Below are positions 17,121 to 25,945 of a DNA stretch of 64,000 nt, one piece after another. The notes under the pieces are model-generated. The model searched no databases. It was not told the DNA's origin and worked only from the letters and a program-made list of their open reading frames with translations. The DNA comes from Amycolatopsis aidingensis (GTDB taxonomy: Bacteria; Actinomycetota; Actinomycetes; Mycobacteriales; Pseudonocardiaceae). A program made the position numbers and the translations under genes. The stretch is taken from contig NZ_CP076538.1 of assembly GCF_018885265.1 (NCBI RefSeq), forward strand, positions 5,182,001-5,246,000, given 5' to 3'. The first letter of the stretch is position 1, and each line of letters starts with the position of its first letter.

Positions 17121-18782
17121 GTGGCCGAGGACGCCGACGTCATCGTGGTGGGAGCGGGCCTTGCCGGGCTGGTCGCGACCTACGAGCTCGCCAGGGCGGG
17201 GCGCAGGGTGCTGGTGGTCGACCAGGAGAACGAGGCCAATCTCGGCGCGCAGGCGTTCTGGTCGCTCGGCGGGCTGTTCCTGGTCGACAGCCCCGAGCAG
17301 CGCCGGATGGGCATCCGGGACTCGGCCGAGCTCGCACTCGCCGACTGGTTCGCCTCGGCCGGTTTCGACCGGGAGCGTGCGGACCACTGGCCCCGGCAAT
17401 GGGCGCGGGCCTATGTGCACTTCGCCGCCGGGGAGAAGCGCCGCTACCTGCACGACCTCGGGCTGCGGCTGACGCCGACGGTGGGCTGGGCCGAGCGCGG
17501 CGCGGGTACCGCGACCGGGCACGGCAACTCCGTCCCCCGCTTCCACCTCACCTGGGGTACCGGCCCCGAGGTGGTGCGGGTTTTCCGCGAGCCGGTACTG
17601 GGTGCCGCCGAGCGCGGCCTGGTGGAGTTCCGGCACCGGCATCGGGTGGACGAACTGGTCATCGAGCAGGGCACGGTGGTGGGGGTGCGCGGCACCGTGC
17701 TCGCGCCCTGCACGCAGCCGCGCGGGGTGGCCTCCACCAGGGAGACCGCGGGCGAGTTCGAACTGCGGGCCCAGGCGGTGGTGCTGACCACCGGCGGCAT
17801 CGGCGGCAACCACGAGCTGGTCCGGAAGAACTGGCCCACCGACCGGCTCGGCCCAGCGCCGGAGTCGATGACCACCGGGGTGCCCGCCCATGTGGACGGC
17901 CGGATGCTGGAGATCGCCGGCGCCGCGGGTGCCTCGGTGGTGAACTCCGACCGCATGTGGCATTACACCGAGGGCATCCGGAACTGGGACCCGGTCTGGC
18001 CGGACCACGCCATCCGGATCATCCCCGGCCCCTCCTCGCTGTGGCTGGACGCGACCGGGCGGCGGCTGCCCGCCCCGCTGTTCCCCGGGCACGACACTCT
18101 CGCCACGATGCGGCACATCCTGCACACCGGCTACGACTACAGCTGGTTCGTCCTCACCCGCGCGATCGTGGAGAAGGAGTTCGCCCTCTCCGGTTCGGAG
18201 CAGAACCCCGACCTCACCGGCAAGGACCTCAAGCTGGTGCTGTCCAGGGTGCGCAAGGGCGCGCCCGCGCCGATCCAGGCCTTCCTCGATCAGGGCGCGG
18301 ACTTCGTGGTGCGCTCCAACCTGCGCGAGCTGGTCGAGGGAATGAATGCGATAGCCCCCGGCCCAACCATCGAGTACGAGCAGGTGGAACGGGAGATCCT
18401 GGCGCGGGACCGGGAGACCGGCAACGGCTACTCCAAGGACCTGCAGCTGATGGCCGTCAACAATGCCCGCGCCTACTGGCCGGACCGGATCACCAGGGTC
18501 GCCAAGCCGCACCGGCTGCTGGATCCGGCGCACGGGCCGCTGATCGCCGTGCGCCTGCACCTGCTCACCCGCAAGACGCTCGGCGGGCTGGAGACCGACC
18601 TCGAATCCCGGGTGATCCGTCCCGACGGGACTCCCTTCCCCGGCCTGTACGCGGCCGGGGAGGTCGCCGGGTTCGGCGGCGGCGGGGTACACGGGTACAA
18701 CGCACTGGAGGGCACCTTCCTCGGCGGGTGCATCTTCTCCGGCCGCGCCGCGGGCCGTGCCCTTGACCGGCAGCTGAGCTGA
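17121..18782 (+). CDS. FAD-dependent dehydrogenase (KstD/fumarate reductase-like)
   Basis: A 553-aa flavoprotein. The N-terminus has the Rossmann FAD motif VIVVGAGLAGLVATYELARAG; a second FAD contact is near the C-terminus (GLYAAGEVAGFGGGGVHG, GTFLGGCIFSGRAAG). This matches the FAD_binding_2 family, whose members include 3-ketosteroid dehydrogenases and predicted oxidoreductases of similar length. GTG start behind gcgggaggcac. Substrate unknown; the soluble protein lies between a TetR gene and a small membrane protein. Confidence 0.85.
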   Translation: MAEDADVIVVGAGLAGLVATYELARAGRRVLVVDQENEANLGAQAFWSLGGLFLVDSPEQRRMGIRDSAELALADWFASAGFDRERADHWPRQWARAYVHFAAGEKRRYLHDLGLRLTPTVGWAERGAGTATGHGNSVPRFHLTWGTGPEVVRVFREPVLGAAERGLVEFRHRHRVDELVIEQGTVVGVRGTVLAPCTQPRGVASTRETAGEFELRAQAVVLTTGGIGGNHELVRKNWPTDRLGPAPESMTTGVPAHVDGRMLEIAGAAGASVVNSDRMWHYTEGIRNWDPVWPDHAIRIIPGPSSLWLDATGRRLPAPLFPGHDTLATMRHILHTGYDYSWFVLTRAIVEKEFALSGSEQNPDLTGKDLKLVLSRVRKGAPAPIQAFLDQGADFVVRSNLRELVEGMNAIAPGPTIEYEQVEREILARDRETGNGYSKDLQLMAVNNARAYWPDRITRVAKPHRLLDPAHGPLIAVRLHLLTRKTLGGLETDLESRVIRPDGTPFPGLYAAGEVAGFGGGGVHGYNALEGTFLGGCIFSGRAAGRALDRQLS

Positions 18783-18803
18783 GTCGATCACGAAGGGATC
18801 ACC

Positions 18804-19211
18804 ATGTCCGCTCGCCCGAACCCCGGCCGCAACTCCACCCTGGCCAACATCATCCTGTGGGTCCTGCAGGTGCTGCTGGCCGCCGAGTTCCTCTACAGCG
18901 GGTACCTGCTGTTCTCCGGCGGCGACACCGTGGACACCTTCGAGCAGCTCGGGCTCGGCCAGTGGCTGCGCTACCTGACCGGCGTACTGGAGGTGGCCGG
19001 GGCGATCGGCCTGCTCATCCCCCGCCTGGCCGGGCTGGCCGCGCTCGGACTGGCCGGGGTGATGGTGGGCGCCACCGCCACCGAGATCTTCGTGCTCGCG
19101 GACGGCAACCCGGTGCTGCCGCTGTTGCTGCTCGTCCTCTCCGCGGCCGTGGCCTGGTTCCGCCGTGCGAGCATCCTGGCGCTGCTCGGGCGCGGCGGAA
19201 CCACGGCCTGA
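18804..19211 (+). CDS. DoxX-family membrane protein
   Basis: A 135-aa protein with four hydrophobic helices (first at ~12-33, then ~50-68, ~72-95, ~100-118) and the DoxX-like pattern of a short loop after helix 1 (YSGYLLFSGG). It starts 22 bp after the FAD dehydrogenase behind gaagggatcacc, so it is likely the same transcript. Family role: poorly known, linked to redox and membrane homeostasis. Confidence 0.8.
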   Translation: MSARPNPGRNSTLANIILWVLQVLLAAEFLYSGYLLFSGGDTVDTFEQLGLGQWLRYLTGVLEVAGAIGLLIPRLAGLAALGLAGVMVGATATEIFVLADGNPVLPLLLLVLSAAVAWFRRASILALLGRGGTTA

Positions 19212-19221
19212 ACACAGCGGT

Positions 19222-19812
19222 TCAGCGCCGTACGCGGTAGCGAAGGTGGGTCACCCCGGTGCCCTCGACGACCGCCGGGTCATCCAGCTGGATCGGCGCT
19301 GAGGCCAGGTTCGGGAAGAACGGTACCCCCGAGCCGAGCACGGCCGGGATCAGATCGACCGAGATCTCGTCGAGCAGCCCCTGGTCCAGGCACTGCCGGG
19401 TGATGTCCGGGCTGGCGACGGCGACCCACTTGCCCGGCGCGGCCGCCCGCGCCCGCTCCACCGCCTTCGCCACCCCGTCGGTGACGAAGGTGATGTGCTC
19501 ACCCTCCTCCGGCCAGTCCTCCGGCACCTTGTGGGTGACCACGAAGACCGGCACGCCCATCGGGTGCCTGCCGCCCCAGCCGCCAGCCAGGTCGAAGCTC
19601 CGCCTGCCGGACACCAGCGCGCCCAGGTTGCCGAACACCTCGCGCAGCAGCTCCGCGCTGGCGGCCGAGGTACGGAAGGAGGCATCCGCCCCGGGCAGCG
19701 GAACCTCCACGTCCCCGTTGCCGAACCAGCCGAAGAGCTGCTGGATGCCGTCCGAGCGGTCGGCGACGAACCCGTCCAGCGACATGGACATATTGGCGAT
19801 GACCTTACTCAT
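19222..19812 (-). CDS. Dihydrofolate reductase-like (RibD C-terminal) protein
   Basis: A 196-aa cytoplasmic reductase-fold protein: MSMSLDGFVADRSDGIQQL at the N-terminus, GALVSGRRSFD, VVTHKVPEDWPE and DEISVDLIPAVLGSGVPFF are typical of the RibD_C/DHFR-like family of NAD(P)H-binding proteins. ATG 19812 has a ribosome site (cggaggaacacc); the frame extends upstream but without support. Upstream, at 19877-19904, lies a sequence element shared with the carboxylesterase gene promoter. Divergent from the large LuxR-type regulator, which may control it. Confidence 0.88.
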   Translation of the reverse strand: MSKVIANMSMSLDGFVADRSDGIQQLFGWFGNGDVEVPLPGADASFRTSAASAELLREVFGNLGALVSGRRSFDLAGGWGGRHPMGVPVFVVTHKVPEDWPEEGEHITFVTDGVAKAVERARAAAPGKWVAVASPDITRQCLDQGLLDEISVDLIPAVLGSGVPFFPNLASAPIQLDDPAVVEGTGVTHLRYRVRR

Positions 19813-19876
19813 GGTGTTCCTCCGTTTGCCGGTAGTGCGTCTGCTCCTTCCGAGCCTCGCGGTCCACGGCCGAAAC

Positions 19877-19904
19877 AACATCGGCCAGGTGGCAGAGGTG
19901 TCAG
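19877..19904 (-). promoter_or_regulatory. Conserved upstream element, copy 1
   Basis: Contains aacatcggccaggtggc followed by agaggtgtcag. The 17-bp core is repeated identically at 24812-24828 upstream of the carboxylesterase gene. Both copies have the same orientation and begin about 61-65 bp upstream of a minus-strand start codon. They flank the LuxR-type regulator gene, so they may be its binding site or a shared promoter. Confidence 0.45.
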
Positions 19905-19916
19905 ACTGTGCTGGCC

Positions 19917-22900
19917 ATGAACGAGCCGAACCCCATGACCAGGGCTGTGACCTTCCTGGTCGCCGACCTCGACCCCACCGCGGACTGGGTGGCCGCGGTC
20001 CTCACCGTGCACGGCTGCCACCGGTCGTGGCGGCAGCCCGCGGGCGGCGCGGTCGCCGTATTCGCCGAGCCCGGCCGCGCCCTGGCCGCGGCCGGGCAGC
20101 TGCGCGCCACCGCCGGACACGATCCGGCGCTGCGTTCCCGGTTACGGATCGCCCTGCATCTCGGTACCGAGGACGGTCCGGGGGCACGCCGCTGCGCGGG
20201 GCTGTGGGCGCTGGCCAACGGCGGCCAGACGCTGCTGTCCGCCGCCGCGGCCGACGCCATCGAGCCGGACCTTCCGGAGGGGACCGCGCTGCACGACCTC
20301 GGCAGCCACCGGTTGCACGACCTGTCCGCACCGGAGCGGGTCTTCGAACTACGCGCAGCAGGCGGCGCCGGATCGCTGCCGCTGCGCTCCATCGACCGGG
20401 TACCGAACAACCTCCCCGTTCAGCTGACCGGTTTCGTCGGCAGGGACGTCGAACTCGGTGCGGTGCGGACCCGGCTCGCCGGTGAGCGCCTGCTGACCCT
20501 GACCGGACCCGGTGGCTGCGGCAAGACCAGGCTGGCCGCACGCGCCGCCGCGGAGTCGGCCGACCGGTGGCCGGACGGGGTGTGGTGGGTCGAACTGGGC
20601 ACCCTGACCGATCCGGCGCTGGTGGCCGAGACGATCGCCACCGCCACCGGCGTCCTGGCCGAACCAGGGCAGGGCGCGGCCCGGTCACTGGCCCGGCAGC
20701 TGCGGGACCGCCGGATGCTGCTGTGCCTCGACAACTGCGAGCACCTGCTGGAGGGCGCCGCGGACACGACGGACGAGCTGCTGCGCAGCTGCCCGGAGGT
20801 CGCGGTGCTGGCCACCAGCAGGGAACCACTCGGCGTGCAGGGGGAGGCGGTATGGCCGGTGCCGCCGATGGCCGAGAAGGAGGCTCGTTCGCTGTTCGTG
20901 GAGCGGGCCAGGCTGGTGCTGCCCTCCTTCACTCCGGATGCCGATGCCGCGGCCGCGGTGGACACGATCTGCCTGCGCCTGGACGGCATCCCGCTGGCCA
21001 TCGAGCTGGCGGCGGCCTGGCTGCGCACGCTCAGCCCGCGGCAGATCGCCGAAGGGCTGGACGACCGCTTCGCCCTGCTGGTCCGCGGGCCGCGCGGCGC
21101 CGTACCACGGCAGCAGACCCTCGCCACCTCGATCGCCTGGAGCCACGAGCTGCTGACCGAGCAGGAACGGCTGGTGTTCCGGCGGCTGGCGGTGTTCCCC
21201 TCCGGCTGCACCCTGGCCGCGGCCCGCGCGGTCTGCGCCTGCCCTGAGCTCGAACCCGGCGCGGTGCTTGGCGTCCTCGCCCGGCTGGTGGACAAATCGC
21301 TGGTGCTCACCGAGACGATGCGGGACCGGGCGCGCTACCGGATGCTGGAGACCATCCGCGAGTACGCCGCCGAGCGGCTGCGTGAGGCAGGCGAAGTCGA
21401 GTCCACACGGGACCGCCACCTGGACCACTACCTCGCCGCGGCCGAGGAGGCCGAGCCGGAACGGGACCAGGACAAGGAGGCCTGGCGGCAGCGGATGGAG
21501 GCCGAGTACGGGAACCTGCGTGCCGCGCTGGAATGGGGCCTGGCCGCGGCGGATCCCGAGCGCGGCCGCAGGCTCGCCGCGCAGCTACCGTGGTTGTGGC
21601 ATGTGCACCGGCACGGCCACGAGGGGATCCGGTTCCTGCAGCACGCGGTCGGGCGCGCGCCAGCGGACCGCTCGCCGCTACAGGCCCGGCTGCTGACCGG
21701 CATCGCGCTGGTCGCGGACACCGCGAGCCCGCTGGACCTGGAGTTCGACGCCGCCCAGCGGGCGCTGGAGATCGCCACCGAACTCGGCGAGGAGCGGCTG
21801 CGCTGCCTCCCGCTCGCGCTCTCGGCGGTCGGCCAGTTCTACACCGACTTCGCGGCCGGCCTCGCGCTGAACGAGGAAGCCCTGCGCTCGGCCACCGCCG
21901 CGGGCGACGCCTTCGGCCGGAACTCCTACCTCGCGCTCCGCGGCATCATCCTGCACCTGCGCGACCAGCACGAGGAGGCGCAGGAACTGATGCGGCAGGC
22001 CGTCACCGGCCTGCTGCCGCGGGGTGATCGCGGAGTGGCGGCCACCGTGCTCGGGTTCCGGGCCGTCGGGGCGCTGTGCACGGGCAGCCCGAAACAGGCA
22101 CGGGAACTGGCCGAAGAGGGGGTGGCGGTGGCCGAACCGCTGGCCGACTATCACCGGGTCGGCTCCTCGCGCAGCGTGCTCGCGCTGGTGCACGGGCTGA
22201 CCGGGGATGCCGCGGGCGGGCTGCGGCTGCTCGACCCGGTGCTCCGGCTGGTCGAGGGAGCGCGCAGCGAGGTGTTCGTGCCCGGGATGGCCAGGGTGCT
22301 GGGCATCCTGCACCACCGGCAGGGCGAGCACGCCGAGGCGGTGCGGTGGCTGGAGCAGGAGGCATGGTCCACCGACCGGGGCGCGGCCACCTACCTCGCG
22401 GCGCAGGCCCGGCCCGCGCTGGGCGAGGCGTTGCGGCAGCTCGGCCGGGCCGAGCAGGCACGGCGGGTGCTCGACGAGGCCGTAGCGCTGGCCAGGACGC
22501 TGGGGATGCCACGAGCGCTGGCCGACGCGCTGGACCAGCAGGGGCACCTCGCCGCGGCCGAGGATCCGGACCGGGCGCTGGAACTGCACCACGAAGCCCT
22601 CGGGCTGCGCGTCGAGCATGGGCTGAGTACGCAGTACACCGAGAGCCTCGACGCGCTCGCCGTACTGGCTGCCCGCCGCGGGGAGGCGGCGGAGGCGGCG
22701 CGGGTGCTGGCCGCGAGCTCGCGGGCGCGGGCCGATCTCGGCTTCCCGCGCTCCCCCACCGAGGACCGGGCGCACGAGCGGGTGGCCACCACGCTGCGGC
22801 AGACGCTGGGCGAGCGTGCGTTCGCCGAGGCCGGGGCCCGCGGTGCCGAGCTCGATCTCGCCGAGGCCGTGACCTATGTCCGGCGGGCCCGTGGGCCGAG

Positions 22901-23117
22901 GGACCGACCGTCCGCGGGGTGGGCGAGCCTGACGCCCACCGAGCTGGAGGTGGTCCGGCTCGCCGTGGACGGCCTGAACAACCCGGAGATCGGCAGCAGG
23001 CTGTTCATGAGCCGGGGCACGGTCAAGACGCATCTGTCCCACGTGTACGCCAAGCTGGGCGTGACCAACCGCACCGAGCTGGCCACGCTGGCTTCCAAGG
23101 AGAACCTTCCGGGGTGA
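19917..23117 (+). CDS. Large LuxR-type ATPase regulator
   Basis: A 1066-aa regulator. Residues 1-140 resemble a nucleotide-cyclase-like sensor domain that lacks the catalytic metal residues. At ~165-420 there is an NB-ARC/AAA-type ATPase with Walker A GPGGCGKTRLA, Walker B MLLCLDNCEH and the sensor ATSREPL. A long helical TPR region follows (~480-970). The C-terminus is a LuxR helix-turn-helix (LTPTELEVVRLAVDGLNNPE ... GTVKTHLSHVYAKL). ATG 19917 or GTG 19908 are both possible. It is divergent from the DHFR-like gene and convergent with the esterase gene; both of those carry the same upstream element, so they are the best candidate targets. Confidence 0.9.
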   Translation: MNEPNPMTRAVTFLVADLDPTADWVAAVLTVHGCHRSWRQPAGGAVAVFAEPGRALAAAGQLRATAGHDPALRSRLRIALHLGTEDGPGARRCAGLWALANGGQTLLSAAAADAIEPDLPEGTALHDLGSHRLHDLSAPERVFELRAAGGAGSLPLRSIDRVPNNLPVQLTGFVGRDVELGAVRTRLAGERLLTLTGPGGCGKTRLAARAAAESADRWPDGVWWVELGTLTDPALVAETIATATGVLAEPGQGAARSLARQLRDRRMLLCLDNCEHLLEGAADTTDELLRSCPEVAVLATSREPLGVQGEAVWPVPPMAEKEARSLFVERARLVLPSFTPDADAAAAVDTICLRLDGIPLAIELAAAWLRTLSPRQIAEGLDDRFALLVRGPRGAVPRQQTLATSIAWSHELLTEQERLVFRRLAVFPSGCTLAAARAVCACPELEPGAVLGVLARLVDKSLVLTETMRDRARYRMLETIREYAAERLREAGEVESTRDRHLDHYLAAAEEAEPERDQDKEAWRQRMEAEYGNLRAALEWGLAAADPERGRRLAAQLPWLWHVHRHGHEGIRFLQHAVGRAPADRSPLQARLLTGIALVADTASPLDLEFDAAQRALEIATELGEERLRCLPLALSAVGQFYTDFAAGLALNEEALRSATAAGDAFGRNSYLALRGIILHLRDQHEEAQELMRQAVTGLLPRGDRGVAATVLGFRAVGALCTGSPKQARELAEEGVAVAEPLADYHRVGSSRSVLALVHGLTGDAAGGLRLLDPVLRLVEGARSEVFVPGMARVLGILHHRQGEHAEAVRWLEQEAWSTDRGAATYLAAQARPALGEALRQLGRAEQARRVLDEAVALARTLGMPRALADALDQQGHLAAAEDPDRALELHHEALGLRVEHGLSTQYTESLDALAVLAARRGEAAEAARVLAASSRARADLGFPRSPTEDRAHERVATTLRQTLGERAFAEAGARGAELDLAEAVTYVRRARGPRDRPSAGWASLTPTELEVVRLAVDGLNNPEIGSRLFMSRGTVKTHLSHVYAKLGVTNRTELATLASKENLPG

Positions 23118-23142
23118 GCGCGGGCACCCCACCCCGGAAGGT
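23104..23142. terminator. Bidirectional hairpin terminator
   Basis: accttccggggtg (23104-23116) pairs with caccccggaaggt (23130-23142), a perfect 13-bp stem with a 13-base loop. It overlaps the regulator's stop codon and lies just before the end of the convergent esterase gene. Confidence 0.75.
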
Positions 23143-23146
23143 CGAT

Positions 23147-24751
23147 TCAGGACAGTCCGGCCCAGAAGCCGCAGTGGTGCTCATCGGTGAGGGTCACCGG
23201 CCGGATACCGCCCGCACCAGGCGCGAGGGACAACACCGTGGCGGCACGCGCCTTCGGCCAGTGCGGCAGGCCCGGTGCGTTCGGGTCACCCCGCCAGGCG
23301 AAGCCGGCCCAGTAGTCGACCATCGTCGCGGCCAGCTCCCGCTGCGCCGGGGTGAAGCTCACCGGCTCGATATCGAACAGGTACGGCAGCTCGGCGGCAT
23401 GGAAGGCGCCTGCCGGGAAGTCCGCCGGGATCGGATAGTTGCCGTGCGGGGCGTTCCGGTCGGCGAACTCGTAGGCATAGACCGGTACCCGTGCGGCGAG
23501 CATCCGCTCGTCGGTCAGCTGCGGGCAGGAGTACACCCGGTCGGTGGTGACCGCGGCCAGCGCCAGGGCGGGTGAGCCGAAGTCGCTCGCCGGGTACCGC
23601 GCCGCCACCGTATCCGCCCGGTCGCCGAAGGCCTCGCCGAGCAGCTGCCGGTACTGTGCCCGGTCGAAGGAGGATGGCAGGAAGGCGGCGCTCAGCCTGC
23701 CCTCATCCCTGGTCCGGCCGGACAGCACCGGCATACGGTGGAACCAGCCCGCCGCCAGCGCGCGGTCCGGGCGCCAGGGCAGGGTCCGGTTGCCGTAGGT
23801 CACCGGGGTGAGCACGGGGCCGGTCTCCTCCTGCCGCACCCGTTCCGCGGGCAGCCTGCGCAGGCAGTCCGCCGCGCTCGCCGGGTCCGTGCAACCGAGT
23901 TCCGCCGCCAGCTCCCGCCCGCGTGCCTCCGCCTGTTCCCTCGGTATCCAGGGCGAGCCCGCGGTAACGCCGGGCGCGATACCGTGCCGTGGCCAGGTGG
24001 ATGAACAGGATCCACTCTGGATGATGGCGCGGTGGAACAGCCCGCGGGCGCGTGGCGAGACCAGCTGGGCGCACACGTCGTGCCCGCCGCCGGACTCACC
24101 GAACAGGGTGACGTTACCGGGATCCCCGCCGAAGGCCGCGGCGTTGCGCCGGACCCAGCGCAGGGCCGCCTGCTGGTCCTGCAACCCGTAGCTGCCCGAG
24201 TCGCGCAGCGCGGGATGCCCCAGGAATCCGAACACACCAAGCCGGTAGCTCACCGTGACCACCACGACGTCCCCACCGACCGCGAGCCGGTGCGGGTCGA
24301 ACTCGCTCGCTTTCCCGTAGCTGTTGCCGCCGCCGTGCAGCCACACCATGACCGGCTTGCGCTGCCCGCGCTGCGCCGGGCGCGGAGTGGTCACGTTCAG
24401 GTACAGGCAGTCCTCGTTCAGGCTGGGCCGCTGGCCACCCGCTCCCTGCGCGCAGCGCTCGGCAGGCCGGGTCGCATCCCGCGGCGGCCAGCTCCACCGG
24501 CGCGGCGGCCGGGGCGCCCGCCAGCGCAGCTCCCCCACCGGCGGGGCGGCGAACGGGATGCCCTGGAAGGTCCGGTACTCCGGGTGCACGGTGCCGCGAA
24601 CCGGGCCGGAGCCGGTCCACACCACCGCGCCGCTGGCCTGCGCCGGGGCGGCCTCGGCCACTCCGGCCGAGCCGAGCCCCACCGTGGCGACCACGGCGGC
24701 CACCATCACCCGCCCGAGCAGCCTCGGCCTGCTGCTGATCGATCTCGACAT
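23147..24751 (-). CDS. Secreted type-B carboxylesterase/lipase
   Basis: A 534-aa alpha/beta-hydrolase. Residues 1-35 are a signal peptide (basic start, hydrophobic core, AEAAPA). The carboxylesterase signatures EDCLYLNV and the nucleophile elbow GESGGG (Ser220) are clear; GGGNSYG forms the oxyanion hole; RTRDEG and APHGNY hold likely acid and base residues. ATG 24751 follows gaggagagcacc. It would hydrolyse esters outside the cell. The element at 24812-24840 lies upstream and is shared with the DHFR-like gene. Confidence 0.9.
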   Translation of the reverse strand: MSRSISSRPRLLGRVMVAAVVATVGLGSAGVAEAAPAQASGAVVWTGSGPVRGTVHPEYRTFQGIPFAAPPVGELRWRAPRPPRRWSWPPRDATRPAERCAQGAGGQRPSLNEDCLYLNVTTPRPAQRGQRKPVMVWLHGGGNSYGKASEFDPHRLAVGGDVVVVTVSYRLGVFGFLGHPALRDSGSYGLQDQQAALRWVRRNAAAFGGDPGNVTLFGESGGGHDVCAQLVSPRARGLFHRAIIQSGSCSSTWPRHGIAPGVTAGSPWIPREQAEARGRELAAELGCTDPASAADCLRRLPAERVRQEETGPVLTPVTYGNRTLPWRPDRALAAGWFHRMPVLSGRTRDEGRLSAAFLPSSFDRAQYRQLLGEAFGDRADTVAARYPASDFGSPALALAAVTTDRVYSCPQLTDERMLAARVPVYAYEFADRNAPHGNYPIPADFPAGAFHAAELPYLFDIEPVSFTPAQRELAATMVDYWAGFAWRGDPNAPGLPHWPKARAATVLSLAPGAGGIRPVTLTDEHHCGFWAGLS

Positions 24752-24811
24752 GGTGCTCTCCTCGACACGTGGAAGTGACCGCGGATGAGCATTGACGCAC
24801 CGGATGCCGGG

Positions 24812-24840
24812 AACATCGGCCAGGTGGCCGAGGCTGCCAG
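24812..24840 (-). promoter_or_regulatory. Conserved upstream element, copy 2
   Basis: aacatcggccaggtggc then cgaggctgccag; differs from copy 1 at 19877-19904 only after the 17-bp core. Lies 61-89 bp upstream of the carboxylesterase start, in the same orientation as copy 1 relative to its gene. Confidence 0.45.
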
Positions 24841-24842
24841 GC

Positions 24843-25538
24843 TCAGCCGTGCGCGATGTCGACCACCACGTTGCGCACCTGGCTCCGCTCGTCGACGAGT
24901 GTGAAGGCCCGCATCGGCCGCTCGGAGCGGGCGCCGATGGCGAAGGTGGACTGGCCCTCGAAGGAACCCGCGAACCGCACCGCACTCAGCGCGGACCATT
25001 CGGAAAGCTGGTCGGCGGTGTAGAAGTACTCCCCGGTGGTGGCCAGCACCTCGCCCTGGCCGCGGAAGCCCTCCGCCGGAGCCCGCACGATCACCTTCAG
25101 CGCGGCCCCACCGGCGACCGGGAGCGGCTTGCCGGAGCCCTCCGCGTGCACCGTCGGCACGTACCGCACGTCGAAGCCGACCCGCTGGGTACCGTCCACA
25201 TCGAACACCACCCGGTCGAAGCATTCATGCCTGCCGATCCGGACCTGGAAAACTTCCTGGCTCGACCTGCCCTCCAGCACATCGGGCCGGGTGTTCCACC
25301 CCTCGGTCACCGCGCAGCCCGGTTGCCCCTGCGGCAGTTGCCCTTGTGGCGGGGTGCTCGTGGTGGCCCGTGTGGTGTCCGGTGCCGCTGAAGTTGTCGT
25401 GGTGGTTGTGGTTGCCGTTGTGGTCGGGGGCGGAGTAGTGGTCGATTCCTGCCCGCCAGCACCCTGCGGACTGTCCTGGCCGCAGGACGTGGTCAGCGCG
25501 AACGCGGCGACCACGGCCAGCACGCCAGCCGTACGCAT
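24843..25538 (-). CDS. AMIN-like domain lipoprotein
   Basis: A 231-aa exported lipoprotein: signal peptide with lipobox TTSC, then a ~50-residue Thr/Pro/Gln-rich spacer that would cross the cell wall, then a folded domain from ~residue 80 (RIGRHECFDRVVFDVDG ... VRYVPTV ... FEGQSTFAIGARSERPMRAF) that resembles the AMIN-like domain of small actinobacterial lipoproteins. ATG 25538 has a strong ribosome site (cgagaggaggttacgc); the open frame further upstream runs through the repeat array and is not coding. It may bind cell-wall glycans; this is inference. Confidence 0.75.
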   Translation of the reverse strand: MRTAGVLAVVAAFALTTSCGQDSPQGAGGQESTTTPPPTTTATTTTTTTSAAPDTTRATTSTPPQGQLPQGQPGCAVTEGWNTRPDVLEGRSSQEVFQVRIGRHECFDRVVFDVDGTQRVGFDVRYVPTVHAEGSGKPLPVAGGAALKVIVRAPAEGFRGQGEVLATTGEYFYTADQLSEWSALSAVRFAGSFEGQSTFAIGARSERPMRAFTLVDERSQVRNVVVDIAHG

Positions 25539-25600
25539 GCGTAACCTCCTCTCGCCTGAGTTCGCCCACCCCGAATACCCACCACCCCCGAACCCCACAC

Positions 25601-25722
25601 CGTGTTTGCTCTCCACGCGCACGTGTTTGCCGTTCCCGCGCACGCTTTGGCCGCCCACGCGCATGCTTTGGCCGTTCCCGCGCATCGTGTTGGCCGCTCA
25701 GGTAACCGTGTTGGCCGGTGAC
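25601..25722. repeat. 21-bp tandem repeat array A
   Basis: Four consecutive 21-bp units at 25601, 25622, 25643 and 25664, then two degenerate units from 25685 (gtgttggccg). Core: gtttgccgttcccgcgca / ctttggccgcccacgcgca. The same unit occurs at 47566-47703. Located in the 400-bp gap between the lipoprotein gene and the second HNH gene. Apart from this array the gap shows only promoter-type sequence. Confidence 0.85.
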
Positions 25723-25945
25723 GAGCCTGTGGCTGGGTTTCAAGCACGCCTCCGGCGCGCCGCGGGGCACTGGCGCTCCACACATCACCACTAGCAGGGC
25801 TGGTTGCTAGCGCCAGCACCCCACGGGACGAGCACCGTCCCCCGACCCGACAGGCATTCAGTGTCGAACACGCATTCGAGTGAATACCAGCGGGTAGTCA
25901 TTCACGCGGGGAATTCTTGTCGGTCCCGTCGATACAATTATGGGT

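Noticed and set aside
19208..19225. Small inverted repeat ctgaac/gttcag as a terminator
   Set aside because: Only a 6-bp stem between convergent genes; too weak to claim.
25310..25450. Thr/Pro codon repeats in the lipoprotein gene as a DNA repeat
   Set aside because: In-frame low-complexity spacer of an exported protein, common in actinobacteria.
25539..25685. N-terminal extension of the AMIN-like lipoprotein (MRGNGQSMRVGGQ)
   Set aside because: Also encoded by repeat units; the signal peptide starts at 25538 with a strong ribosome site.
25601..25722. Possible CRISPR array
   Set aside because: Units are directly adjacent without spacers and no cas genes are present; ordinary tandem repeat.
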